From contig NC_081410.1 in NCBI RefSeq assembly GCF_030272615.1, positions 259,205,533 to 259,269,532 on the forward strand: a stretch of 64,000 nucleotides of DNA, written 5' to 3'. The notes below the pieces were generated by a model. That model was not told the DNA's origin. It searched no databases and saw only the letters and a list, made by a program, of their open reading frames with translations. This document shows, piece by piece, positions 41,617-51,160 of the stretch (the stretch's first letter is position 1; each line of letters begins with the position of its first letter). This stretch comes from Cryptomeria japonica (lineage: Eukaryota > Streptophyta > Pinopsida > Cupressales > Cupressaceae). Made by a program: the position numbers and the translations under genes.

Positions 41617-43175
41617 TCTGAATTCTCCTCCTCTCCACCATGAGTGTCAATAACCCTAGGGTTTGGCTAAATCTGACCAAAATCAATGCCTCTCCTGCAA
41701 CCCCCATCCAGTGGAATGCTCCTGCCTCCTCCTGTCGAATGCTCCTGCCTCCTCCTATCGAATGCTCCTGCCTCCTCCTGTAGAGGGTAATCCTCTCACT
41801 AGTCTCATACCTGCTCTTCCTGTATCCCTCCCAATCTATCTTGTATCTCTCCCTCACATGGGAAGTGGTCTCCCAACCCTGCCAACCAGTCTAAAAGGTG
41901 TTCCATGGACTCTCAATCAACCTCCTCTTTGTCCAAGTCTCCTACCACCTCCACCTCCATCTCCTCTCTCATCTCTCTCACCTCTGGCCTCTCGAGCACC
42001 TCTAAGCTCTTGTCTCCATCTTCATCTCCTAATGATGGGATCATCTAAATCATCCTCCTCATCTCTTGAGCTGGGAGGAGGGTCTGTAGGATAAGTAATC
42101 TGAGGAAAAGGATGTGCAAGCATGTATTAAGCATAATCTGCAGTCACCCCAAGATCTAGAATGTGTAATCTCAAATCATAAGCTACTATAGGAGTAGCTA
42201 GAAACTCTACGCATGCTATCTCAAAAGCAAAGAAGGTCCCTAATCTTTCTTATCCTTGTACCACCATGCATATATAGTGACACCAATAGGCATGTGTTGA
42301 ATGATACCAAACTGTCTCAAAATATGACTCATCAAATGTCGCTCAACAATGTATGGAGTACGACTAATCAGATATCTAATCTGCAAAATATATGGTAATG
42401 TCCATGCATCATCCATCCATGGCTCACAATCGATATAGGGTCTCCAAATGATGCTATCCAGTGAATCCAGAACCCAACACCAATACTCCATCTTACCCAG
42501 CTTATGATGAGTAAGGATACCTGCATATAAATAGACATATGGTTGCTTCTCACCATGAACTCTATGATGGATAGGTCGAGTAATAGCAATATGCTCCCAA
42601 CACTAGATCTGTAAAAGCATGCATCCTATAGATAGACTAGAACTGTCATTAAAAACAACCTGATGAAGATCATGATACAAATGAGCAAGCATGCAAATAC
42701 CCCACGCATATCAAGTCTAATGTTGCATCATTCTCTATAGAATCTCACCCCAACCAATAGCGAAACCTCGAGATCTCTTTCCTGGACAAATAAATCCGCC
42801 AATCAAACTTGTAAGAATCATTGGGAGAGTCTCATAGTACATGAGCATATCCTCCCATTGGATCTCTCCTTTGGAAATGCTTTCATCACCAAATACATCT
42901 CTGCAAGCCTTTATCCCTCCAAGATCCTAAAAATTGTACTGGACTAACTCACCAGTCATGGGGATGTGAAGAATCCTGTAGACATCCTCGAGTGTCACAC
43001 TAATCTCACCAGTGGGTAGGTGGAAAGTGTTATGATTTCTAGTCCATCTCTCTGCTAAGGAAGTCAACAATCCCTTATTATGAGTAATATCAGGCATGTA
43101 TAACAAATGGCATAATCCGTAGGCATATATATGCCTAATCTTAGCCTATGTAAGCCCTGGCACTAAATGGCGCAT
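41617..43175 (-). pseudogene. Tat-1 antisense plant mobile domain (PMD) frame, N-terminal part
   Basis: Read on the minus strand from ATG at 43175: MRHLVPGLT, a TAG, then AKIRHIYAYGLCHLLYMPD, HNKGLLTSLAERWTRNHNTF, HLPTGEISVTLEDVYRILHI. The phrase RW-x-TFHLPxGExxxTLEDVxxILxIP is the signature of the PMD (aminotransferase-like) family, known from plant transposons and the host MAIN/MAIL1 proteins. It parallels the Tat-2 frame at 58800, residue by residue. After about 42600 the frame is hard to follow; near 42070-41880 a Gly/Arg-rich tail (RGDGGGGGRRL) is readable. Antisense extra ORFs just before the 3' LTR are known in Tat-lineage elements. Copia-1 splits the frame at 41617. Confidence 0.78.
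41714..41782 (+). repeat. 23-bp tandem repeat in the PMD tail
   Basis: Three units of GAATGCTCCTGCCTCCTCCT plus a variable three bases (GTC, ATC, GTA). A 23-base unit is not a multiple of three, so each unit shifts the antisense frame. Confidence 0.9.
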
Positions 43176-43620
43176 GGCTGGGAATTTCTCCCGACATTGG
43201 AGAACATCAAGTTTCTCCTATTTAACAAGAGAATTTGATCTCTATCAATCATCTATCTATCAAATCAAAGAGATCGCCAATCTATCACATCAGCAATTGG
43301 TAAATATTTTCAACCAAGCAAATCAGGCTATCAAAATCAACCTAAAACTATCAATCATGGTTTTCTATCAATCAATGAGTTCAATTAAACTCTGTTATGC
43401 TCTTCATCAGAAACTGAATCGGTCTCTTAGAGCTAATCTATCAATATACCAATCAAATCAATCAATCATTTATCCTATCAATCAATATTATCAAAATTTC
43501 TATCAATCATGACATCAATTGAATACCTAACAATTACATTTGTGCATCAAAATGCCTAAATCAAATAATCTCAATGAATTTTAACATAGATAAAATCAAA
43601 CAAATTCATCTAAAGCAAAT
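43176..43620 (+). other. Tat-1 3' region between PMD start and box array
   Basis: Upstream side of the antisense PMD frame. Dominated by irregular ATCAATCA / TATCAATC words (43245-43510). No conserved protein. If the PMD frame is transcribed, its promoter should be here or in the box array; no clear TATA seen. Confidence 0.5.
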
Positions 43621-43907
43621 GCGCTATTATTCAAGACAAAAGTGCTATTCTATTGACAGCAGGTGCTAAATATTTCAAAAGCGCTAACCTTTTCAACATA
43701 TGCACTAACAGACAAGTCAAAAGTGTTAAATCATTCAAAAGTGCTAACCTTTTTCACATATGTGTGAACACATGGATCAAAAGCTAGATATCTTTAAAAG
43801 CACTAATAGTCTAAACAAATGTGATAATCAAACATTCAAATGCGCTAAATTAACAAAAGTGAGAACCTAAAAAGAACATGTGCAAACCTATGGAGAAAAA
43901 GTGCTAA
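43621..43907 (+). repeat. Phased GCGCTAA-box array, Tat-1 3' region
   Basis: Fifteen boxes of the form GYGCTAA start at 43621, 43642, 43663, 43681, 43702, 43723, 43741, 43762, about 43783, 43800, 43821, 43842, 43859, 43880 and 43901. Spacings are 21, 21, 18 repeated, with 17 for 18 in later units, so three boxes fill about 60 bases. Text between boxes (CAAAAG, TTTCAACATAT) is partly shared. The same array occurs inverted in Tat-2 at 58219-58542. Confidence 0.9.
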
Positions 43908-44413
43908 CACGCAAAATCAAAAATTGGAAAATTAAAAAATAACAATAACATGTGTCGAAAAGCAAGGAAATTAGTATGGAAAGTTGCAAACAAGCTTGGG
44001 ATAAGGTACATACCAAATAACCATACTCAGGAGGTCACTGATACCGTTGTACACACTCAAATTGATGGTTCTTGAATGGAATCACCATTTTGCCAACTTA
44101 GCAAGACAATTCTTTTCACTCCACAAGTTGACAAGGATGCAAATGAGGATAAAATTAACCTAGGTTAATTTTATAATTACCATTTGAAAGGGTAATTAAT
44201 GCTTTTAAGTGGGGCAATTTTATTTATTTTTCACAAATAAATTTAATTGAAGGACCTTTTCAATTATCATGAGATCAATCGCTCAATCCAAATTATTCAA
44301 TAATTTCACAATCAATCTCTCGAGGGGGCACACAATCAGGATTTTTATCTCCATCAGAAACATTATCGAGACTTGATTTAACCTTTGAAACAATGTTTTC
44401 TCAACATTATTTC
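43908..44413 (+). other. Tat-1 3' region between box array and PPT
   Basis: AT-rich; contains CTCTCGAGGGGGCACACAAT at about 44318 and AACAATGTTTTCTCAACATT near 44390, a short inverted repeat (AATGTT around a spacer) close to the PPT. No conserved frame. Confidence 0.5.
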
Positions 44414-44427
44414 AAAGAGGGGCAAAA
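44414..44427 (+). other. Polypurine tract of Tat-1
   Basis: AAAGAGGGGCAAAA ends directly at the LTR start TGTATACAC. Tat-2 has CAAAGAGGGACAAAA in the same place (57637-57651, minus strand). Confidence 0.85.
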
Positions 44428-45608
44428 TGTATACACATAAAAATGGTTATGAGCAATTAAATAAATATTATATATTTATTTAATAATTATTCTTCTATTA
44501 AATAGTTAATTTGAAAAGATTAATTTATTTAATTCATTTCATGTCCTATTAATTAATTTAATTGAAATATTTTATTAATTAATTCATTTATCTTATTCCT
44601 CTAATCAATTAATTAAATATCTAATATTTAATTATTCCTCTAATCAATCAATTAAATATCTAATATTTAATTATTCCTCTAATCAATCAATTAAATATAT
44701 AATATTTAATGGTTATTCTTCTATCCTATAGTCTTATTAATTAAATAATTTCTTAATTTTTTGAACCCTTTTCTAGCTCACCCTTCCATCTCCACTTCAT
44801 ATTTCCTTTGCCAACTCATCCATCACGTGGCTAAATTAATTCAACAAAATTAAAATAAATAAAACATTTATTAGCTACTTATCTCCAACTTCCAAAATAA
44901 ATGAAATATTGTGTACATACACATATTTCCTAACCTTCTTCTATATGCTCTCCAACGTCCCTATATATTAGGAGGACTTGAGTCCACTTGTCCTCTCATT
45001 CCTTCATCTTCTCCAACTATCATATATTCTCTCAAGTCTTCCCATCAGTCAAGGTGAGATGAGTGACACTTGTCTTCTCCTTCCCCCTTTCTCTCAACCT
45101 TCAACTTCTTGCTCATAGCCATCCAATCTGCAAGATTTGATCATGACCGTTGATCTCTACCACCTAAGCTCATGTACTCAAAAATCTATAAAAAGAGGTC
45201 TCCTAAGCCATTTTAAAACTAATAGAATAATAGAAAAATAGACTAATAGCTAATCATACAGTCATCTAGTAGTCTTGATTTTGCATCCGTGAGTTTGAGT
45301 TTGAAGCAAATAGCATTTTAGAGTTTTGAGTATAAATCAGTTTCATAGCATTTTTAGCTTAATATCATTTGCATTATCATATCATCAGTTAACTATTAGT
45401 CCATTCTTCATATGCCATCTTGGAAGCTACTAGTGCTTGTCTAAGAGCAAATCATCTACAACCAGGAACAGTGGAGTTAGGAAACAATGAGACTTAAATC
45501 GTGAAGGTAATAATGTTTTCATTTTATATTCATTTCATGTACTTTCATTGGTTGAGTTTGGATTTCCTGTAGTATTTTCTTTGTATTTTGTGAAACTAAT
45601 GTGCTGCA
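44428..45608 (+). repeat. Tat-1 3' LTR
   Basis: Starts TGTATACACATAAAAATGG. The first 330 bases are rich in TTAAATAAAT palindromes, as in the solo LTR. TATA-like CTATATATTAGGAGG lies near 44960 and a second CTATAAAAAGAGG near 45188. The end is uncertain: I place it at GTGCTGCA (45608), but it could lie up to about 45640. The following minus-strand Tat-3 ORF sets a limit near 45680. Confidence 0.7.
44599..44715 (+). repeat. 39-bp tandem repeat in the Tat-1 LTR
   Basis: Three units beginning CTCTAATCAATYAATTAAAT, at 44599, 44638 and 44677. Each includes a TTAAATAT-n-ATATTTAA palindrome. Confidence 0.9.
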
Positions 45609-45682
45609 GGTAGTATTCTGAAGATGAAATTCAAGTAGACACACTTGGATCACAAGACATCTCATCAAGAATGTGCACATCT

Positions 45683-46344
45683 TCAAGAAAATATTTTTTC
45701 ATCTTCTTTTTGTTCAATCTCTTGCAATGTTTGAAGCAGAGAAGGATGCACTTTGTCATAATCAAGTTTCCTATTTCCATAGAAGATTTTCAAAAACTTG
45801 ATATGTGAATAATTGAGAATCTTATTTTGTTGAGAAATAGGTGGAGGAGAATGAGCATCATCATTATTATCCATTGTTGATTCAAGAATACAATCATGAG
45901 CAAAAAATTGGTTCTCTCTTCCATCTTTTTCCTCAATCTTTTGTAGAGTCTGGAGTAGAGAAGGATTAATTTTATGAGGATCAAGTTTCTTTCCACTATA
46001 TAAACTCTTCAACAAGATGACTTGTTTAGGATTATCAAGACTTTGATTCTATTGAGCAATTGGTACAGGAGAAAGATCACTTTTGTCTTCATATTTCTTG
46101 ATTGTTGTTGATTTAGGTAAATGATCACAAACAAGAAAAACAATATCTTTTCCATGATTTTCTTCAATATATTGCAGCACTTGACATAAAGAGGGATGAA
46201 TATTATCAAGAGTAAACTGCCACCATAAAATCTCTTCAAGAATTCAACTTGCATGGGCTCATCAGGAAGTTGCTTCTTTTGATATAAATAGTCTTCATCA
46301 TCACTTTCACTATCACTTTCCAACTTTCCTTTGTACCAAACCAT
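45683..46344 (-). pseudogene. Tat-3 leader frame with three repeated ~55-residue units
   Basis: Unknown protein. It starts MVWYKGKLESDSESDDEDYL at 46344. Three related units follow: VEFLKRFYGG (then, after a one-base shift near 46225, DNIHPSLCQVLQYIEE), VILLKSLYSGKKLDPHKINP plus SLLQTLQKIEEKDGREN, and IKFLKIFYGNRKLDYDKVHP plus SLLQTLQEIEQKEDE. The core is FLKxFYGxKLDxxKIHPSLLQTLQxIEE. Extra ORFs before gag occur in Tat/Ogre elements, so a leader ORF fits the position, 100 bases from the PBS. A TAG near 46050 also interrupts it. The last unit ends at a TGA near 45683, next to the Tat-1 LTR. Confidence 0.6.
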
Positions 46345-46440
46345 TCTTCTAAATTTTATCTTTCAAACAGAGTCACCAACCTTCATTTAGAAAAAGGTAC
46401 CTTAAAATTTCTGAGGAATAAAACACACTAGTATTTCACT

Positions 46441-46457
46441 CCCCAGAAGAGTCGCCA
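46441..46457 (-). other. Primer binding site of Tat-3
   Basis: On the minus strand TGGCGACTCTTCTGGGG follows an LTR end ...TTTACCAACA and six spacer bases. This word is typical of PBS regions in Tat/Ogre gypsy elements, where a tRNA other than iMet is used. Confidence 0.75.
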
Positions 46458-46463
46458 AAAAAT

Positions 46464-47300
46464 TGTTGGTAAACAAATTTGTCACTGTGAATTCTCCTTC
46501 AAAATTGACCCTATTTGCCCAAAGAATAGTGACAACCATTCCAACAGTTGGAGAGATTGCAATCAAACTGCAATATTCCTCTGTGTTTGAGAGGGGCAAC
46601 TCCCTTGTATGATGGGGGTATTTTGGGATTTTTGTGTACTTTTAACCTAAAAGTACATAACGGAGAAAACATAAAATGAAAAATAAATAAAAGATAGAAA
46701 CCCCAACAATAGACAATATCAACTGAGATTCCTCAATATTTGCAATAAATTACAAGGGGAGTTTATAACATAATATTCTTAGCCATGAGATGATGATAAA
46801 GAAGAATGGAAAATCTCAACATACACGAGATAAGATACTTCAACACATTCAAACTAAGATACCAAAGGTTAATTGTGTATCATCACATCAATTGTACAAA
46901 TCACATATGCATAAGAAGACTACCAATTTGACATATGAGAAATCAGGAATGATAACACATGAATACATTTAGAACACATGAACTAAGATGTATTCTTCAT
47001 TATCCTTTTGGAAATATACAAGTCCAAAATCCTTTCTATACATAGTGAAAATCAAAATGTCATTACAAGTTTCTCCTAGAATTTCAGCAGAGTTTCCCCT
47101 CTGTAAAAAGTCCATTTTACATTACATATAGCCTTATATTATAGACTTTTAGAAAGAAACCACCTTGTAACAACTTAGCATAACCATCTAGGTAACCACT
47201 TAGAATAACTACCTGCCTGATAACTTTTAGTAACTACCTTTTTAGGAACAAGTTAGGATTTACCTAACTTTTACAAAAATTTAGTCCAAATTCTACCCTG
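46464..47300 (-). repeat. Probable Tat-3 5' LTR (right boundary not found)
   Basis: The LTR end at 46464 is set by the PBS. The stretch contains GTACTTTTAGGTTAAAAGTAC (a short palindrome read at about 46640) and is T/A-rich, with no conserved frame. I cannot find the TG start; 47300 is a guess. Confidence 0.35.
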
Positions 47301-48189
47301 TAATTACATAAGTGACACTCACTTTTACAAAAAGATAAGTGGAAACTTACAAATTTTGAAAGGGGAAATGAATCACCATCTTTGTTGAGGTAGTTTCCCA
47401 TATAATTCAACTCCATGTACCCTTTTAACCATATGACCATCTATCCAAACAATAATATAGAACTTACATCCTTTCAAGAAAGAGACCAATAAGATGATCT
47501 TAATGAAGTGGGCACTGAGCCTTCTCTCGATCCAGGAAACATTGGTTTTCCAACAACCTAACCTTCAGGAGCATGTTATTCAATTGTAATTAATAACCAT
47601 AATTTCATTCCACAACCCTTTACAATAATGTGTAATGGCGTTCACATCCTCAAGAATGGCCAGTTGAAATAATTGTACATACCATCTAAAGTTGTCTTCA
47701 CATAGAAGGAGTGTATGAAAGGCACAACAAAATCTAAATGTGCAACAATTTAATATAAACTCTTGAATAGAAGAAACAACTCCATTTAGATGATCCTAAA
47801 AATATTTTCATCATCATAGATTTGTGATCATCTATAACTTTGTACTTAGATACAAAAAAACCACATTGAATCTTTAAGTGTGAAATTACTCTCATTGGTA
47901 AGGGATCAATATAACTTGAATCTCCACTCTTGTGCACATGTTCACTAGTGTCACCAGTAGAATCATATTGAATAATCCATGTCATAATTAAGGATTCCAA
48001 TCTTCTCCAAAATTTGATACGCAAGTGAAATTCACTTATCAAAGAATAAAGAAATTTAATAAATCGACCACTCCATTTCTTTCATGTATCTTCCTTCTAC
48101 AACTCATATACCGATATCAATTCAATTGAATTAGGAGACATGATTTTCAAAACACATCCACACAACCACCACACATCTAACTTGCATCT
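47301..48189 (+). other. No recognised feature
   Basis: Unique-looking AT-rich DNA. A minus-strand frame of 102 codons (48042-47734) has no family match that I can see. It may continue the PPR remnant to its right, but nothing in it shows PPR spacing. Confidence 0.4.
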
Positions 48190-49330
48190 TAATTATAGCC
48201 ATCATGGTCCGTCAGAATGCTGGAAGAGGTTGTTGAATCAAATTGCATCTGGAAATTGTATTTGCTTGAAAGATTCTAAAGTGTTTTTAACCGATTCATA
48301 ATATATCCTAAAACAATAGCATCCATGAGATAACATATTTTTTATTCATTATGTTCTTAGAGATGATACCTCTTCGAGGCATTTTATCAAATAGTTCACA
48401 ACCTTGTTACTATTTCATTGTATTTGTTTGAGGCATAATGTCGAACAAATCACATACTTTGTTATAGTTTGCATACATGAATATCCCTGTTGAAAAACTC
48501 CGATATTGTCACAAGCAGAAAGAGTGTAGCTAAAGTTGTAGGAATTAGCCTTATAAACCTGGCAATTGCATTTCTTCAAAAGTTTTTATAATGTTTTCAT
48601 CATACATTTTTTGCACAACAAACCACATTTCTTTGGGCTATTTGTTAAACATATCTTGTGCTAGCCACACCTATTCATAGCACTTGTAAACTTAACAATA
48701 ATTTAAAAACATTGCATTCGATGAGAGGACTTTGCGGCATTCTGGTAAAAGAGTTCACATGCCTTGAGTATGGCTCCACATTTCTTTACGACATCTTCCA
48801 AAATACTTTAAATGTCTTGGTAATTCTTTCACATTTTGAATAAATGTTGGTTATAATGGTCACTACATCTGCCAACATTCTAACTATAATGTTTGATCAA
48901 AACTAGTACAATCATGCATTTTATAAGATGATATCTCGTTGAGAAATTTGTCAAACAAATCAGATGACTTGTGTCCAGCTTCCACATTTGTCATTGAGAC
49001 AATCTGTTAGATAGTTTGCCTGCTTATTGATCTGTTACACAATGCATCAGTGCACACTTTTTGTGTATATCTTGCATCTATCACATTTTATGAAAGACCT
49101 TTTTGAGCAATTTTGTCAAAACATTCAAGTGATCTCCACATTTTGTATGCATGTCTTTCATAGTATTTCCAACTTAAATATGGGAAAAGAATTTGCACTT
49201 TGTGTGACAAACCAAATGCAATTGTTAACTTTTATTATGACCGCCACACGTGGGGAGGAAGAATGGAGTTTTTGTGCATATCTAACAGAGTATTCCAAAC
49301 ATTAATCGCCGACAAAAATCCCCTTTCCAA
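48190..49330 (-). pseudogene. Degraded PPR (pentatricopeptide repeat) gene
   Basis: Only fragments in shifting frames remain, but their order and spacing are those of a plant PLS-type PPR protein, which binds organelle RNA for editing or processing. Minus strand, right to left: SAINVWNTLLDMHK (about 49310), QQISQRDIIL (about 48940), YSKCERITKTFKVFWKM (about 48815), ACELFYQN (about 48760), TFEEMQLPGL (about 48585), NSYNFSYTLSACDNIGVFQQ (about 48550-48490), and ESFKQIQFPDA with DSTTSSSIL (about 48275-48215). Compare FxQMQLAGVxPDSxTFASxLxAC in intact genes. Frameshifts and stops occur every few dozen bases. It is the only host-gene-like remnant in the window. Confidence 0.7.
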
Positions 49331-50280
49331 TATGATTCGATGTTTGTCCAACTCTGCTACATGTCTTTTCTTGAAAGCTCTCCACTGGTTAAAGTAGTAC
49401 AAAGTTATCCATTGGATGTAACTAACCTTTATATGTAACTCATAAAGTGGGCCCATACAAGGTTAGAAAATAAGGTTAGAGATGCTCCATTTTGGAGCAA
49501 TCTGAACCTCTTCTTTTTGAGGTTATAAATTTGGGTTAGGAATTCTTGAAAACGGAGCATTCTTAATCTTAATCTCTCAAAGGATCTGATTTTGACTTTT
49601 CAAAGCAACAGGTTAGGATTGCTCACTTGTTGAGCATTTTTAACCTTTGAGGTTAGAAATTTGAAATTTTTGAGCAACAAAGGGCATTGAGTAAAGGATC
49701 ATTTGAAACTAGTCGATCAGAACCTACATAAAGACTTTTGATTTCACTTCCTCTCTAGAAGAGAAAAATGGGAAATATATTGAAAGAAATTCAAAATATT
49801 TGAATTATTTTCAAAAGAATAATTCAAATATTTTCCATTCGACTTTAATACCTTGGTTTAGAAAAAATGACCACAACTTTCAATTGGTAAGGAGTTAGGC
49901 TCCGAAATTTGAAACACGCCTTCAAGGTAGGAAAATGAGTATATAACATCATTTAGTCCTCATGAAAAAACCTATGATGAGGGATTTCAATTGTTTTAAA
50001 GTGAGGAACATCAAAATTTGAAAGTTTAAAATATGGCAAACTGTGAACTGGGTTTAGGCAAAAATTGGTCATATGACACAAAATGATGCTTATGACATGT
50101 TCACAAAGCAATTTCCCCCAATTATTTGTAAATTTAAAAAGTCATCCATTTTTCACATTTTGACTGGCATATTTATGATTGATGACAATGTAGGTTAAGA
50201 ACAACAACCTTGGATCACATGCTCACTCATTTCGTAGAGATACATATTTGGGCATTTATTCAGCATTGGGACCAATTTGA
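49331..50280 (+). other. No recognised feature
   Basis: AT-rich. GGTTAG words recur irregularly at 49440-49650 (GGTTAGAAAATAAGGTTAGAG and similar). There is an inverted-looking ATTCAAATATTT block near 49790-49840. No conserved frame, LTR or PBS. Confidence 0.4.
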
Positions 50281-50339
50281 AGTTTAAATTTTGGGTATTT
50301 CAAATGTGGACAACACGGTCCAAGGAGATAATATTGGTA

Positions 50340-50640
50340 TGTACCCAAAATCCATGGTTACTATTACTGGTGTAATAAGTTTGGTCATAGAATTGCTGAT
50401 TGTAGTTTGATGCATAAGCCCCATACTAGTTTTAAAAGTAGAAATTCGTTTGCTGCACTCCGGGAGATGAATGGTACTTGTTATCAATGTAATGGTTTTG
50501 GTCATAGGAGTTATGAATGTAGGAGAATTTTTCCAGTGTCCTACAATAGTTTTTCAAGTTCATCTTTCAATGTCAATGTGAAATGTTATCATTGTCAAAA
50601 TGTTGGCCACATTGCAAAGCATTGAAAACTCAGGATATCT
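50340..50640 (+). pseudogene. Copia-2 gag, three zinc knuckles
   Basis: YYWCNKFGHRIADC at about 50362 (first Cys is Tyr), CYQCNGFGHRSYEC at about 50479, and CYHCQNVGHIAKH, where the final Cys position is TGA at 50624. Three well-spaced knuckles are unusual for copia and parallel the layout of ORF1 in TR-A and TR-B, down to the N-G-x-C-Y-x-C-N-x-FGHR wording of the second one. Confidence 0.82.
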
Positions 50641-51160
50641 AAGCAAAATAAGTCAGTACCGGATCAAAGACCGAAAGTAAAACCAGAGTAGAAAATTGTA
50701 GTAGACAATAAGATGGAAGCTACTCAGTTTGGGTTGAAAAGGATAAGAATAAAGAAGAATCAAGTTTGATTGTATAGACTGCCCTACATGCATAAAGAAG
50801 AAATTTATGGGTTGTAGACAGTGGTTGTTCCAATCACATGACCGAAGACAAAAATAAGTTCATCAAGTTTGATGATTGGAATGGATGTTCAATGAGGTTT
50901 AGAGACAAGTCTTCCATCAAGATAAAAGGAAAAGGTACTTTGAACATAGATGGAAAAGTGAAGGCTCATGATGTATACTATGTGGAAGGACTAAAACATA
51001 ATTTACTAAGTGTGAGTCAGATGTATGATAAAGGATAAAAATTCACATTTAACTCTACCGATTGTCAGATAAGGAAGGAAAGTACCAAACATATTGTTGC
51101 AGAAGGTAAAAGGATAGATGGAAATGTGTACAATATGAAGGAATGTTTTGAATCCTAATG
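50641..51160 (+). pseudogene. Copia-2 protease
   Basis: WVVDSGCSNHMTEDKNKFIK at about 50815 is the copia protease active-site box, intact. VKAHDVYYVEGLKHNLLSVS follows. Frame shifts before it (about 50740) and stops at 51036 and 51156 break the polyprotein. Confidence 0.88.

Larger units (their letters stand above)
14007..45608 (+). mobile_element. Tat-1: Tat-like Ty3/gypsy retrotransposon, heavily interrupted
   Basis: Plus-strand gypsy element. Leader 14007-15778, gag 15779-16322 and 24794-26023, damaged protease and G-patch (26024-27161), RT, RNase H, a second RNase H and integrase (28440-31722), a long 3' region holding a minus-strand PMD frame, PPT 44414-44427 and 3' LTR from 44428. The dual RNase H and the antisense extra ORF before the 3' LTR are marks of the Tat/Ogre/Retand lineage. 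Nested inside are TR-B with its solo LTR, and Copia-1. The 5' LTR is not visible; it would lie left of the inserted LINE, outside the window. The element has many stops, a changed RT catalytic box and a changed integrase residue. Confidence 0.8.
45609..47300 (-). mobile_element. Tat-3: 5' end of a minus-strand gypsy element
   Basis: Minus strand: a probable 5' LTR (46464 towards about 47300), PBS 46441-46457, leader frame 46344-45683, then interrupted where Tat-1 joins. The PBS word TGGCGACTCTTCTGGGG is of the kind found in Tat/Ogre elements. No gag or pol of it is in the window. I infer that Tat-1 inserted here; the flank of Tat-1's left side is not available to confirm. Confidence 0.6.

Noticed and set aside
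41663-42094. Plus-strand Pro/Ser-rich frame of 143 codons
   Set aside because: It lies opposite the Gly/Arg-rich tail of the PMD frame and includes the 23-base minisatellite; composition explains it.
43621-43907. Possible CRISPR-like array
   Set aside because: The repeated core is only about 7 bases and the spacing is 17-21 bases, in a plant transposon. There is no repeat-spacer structure.
47734-48042. Minus-strand frame of 102 codons as a gene
   Set aside because: No recognisable motif, no supporting second copy, and it sits in decayed DNA.
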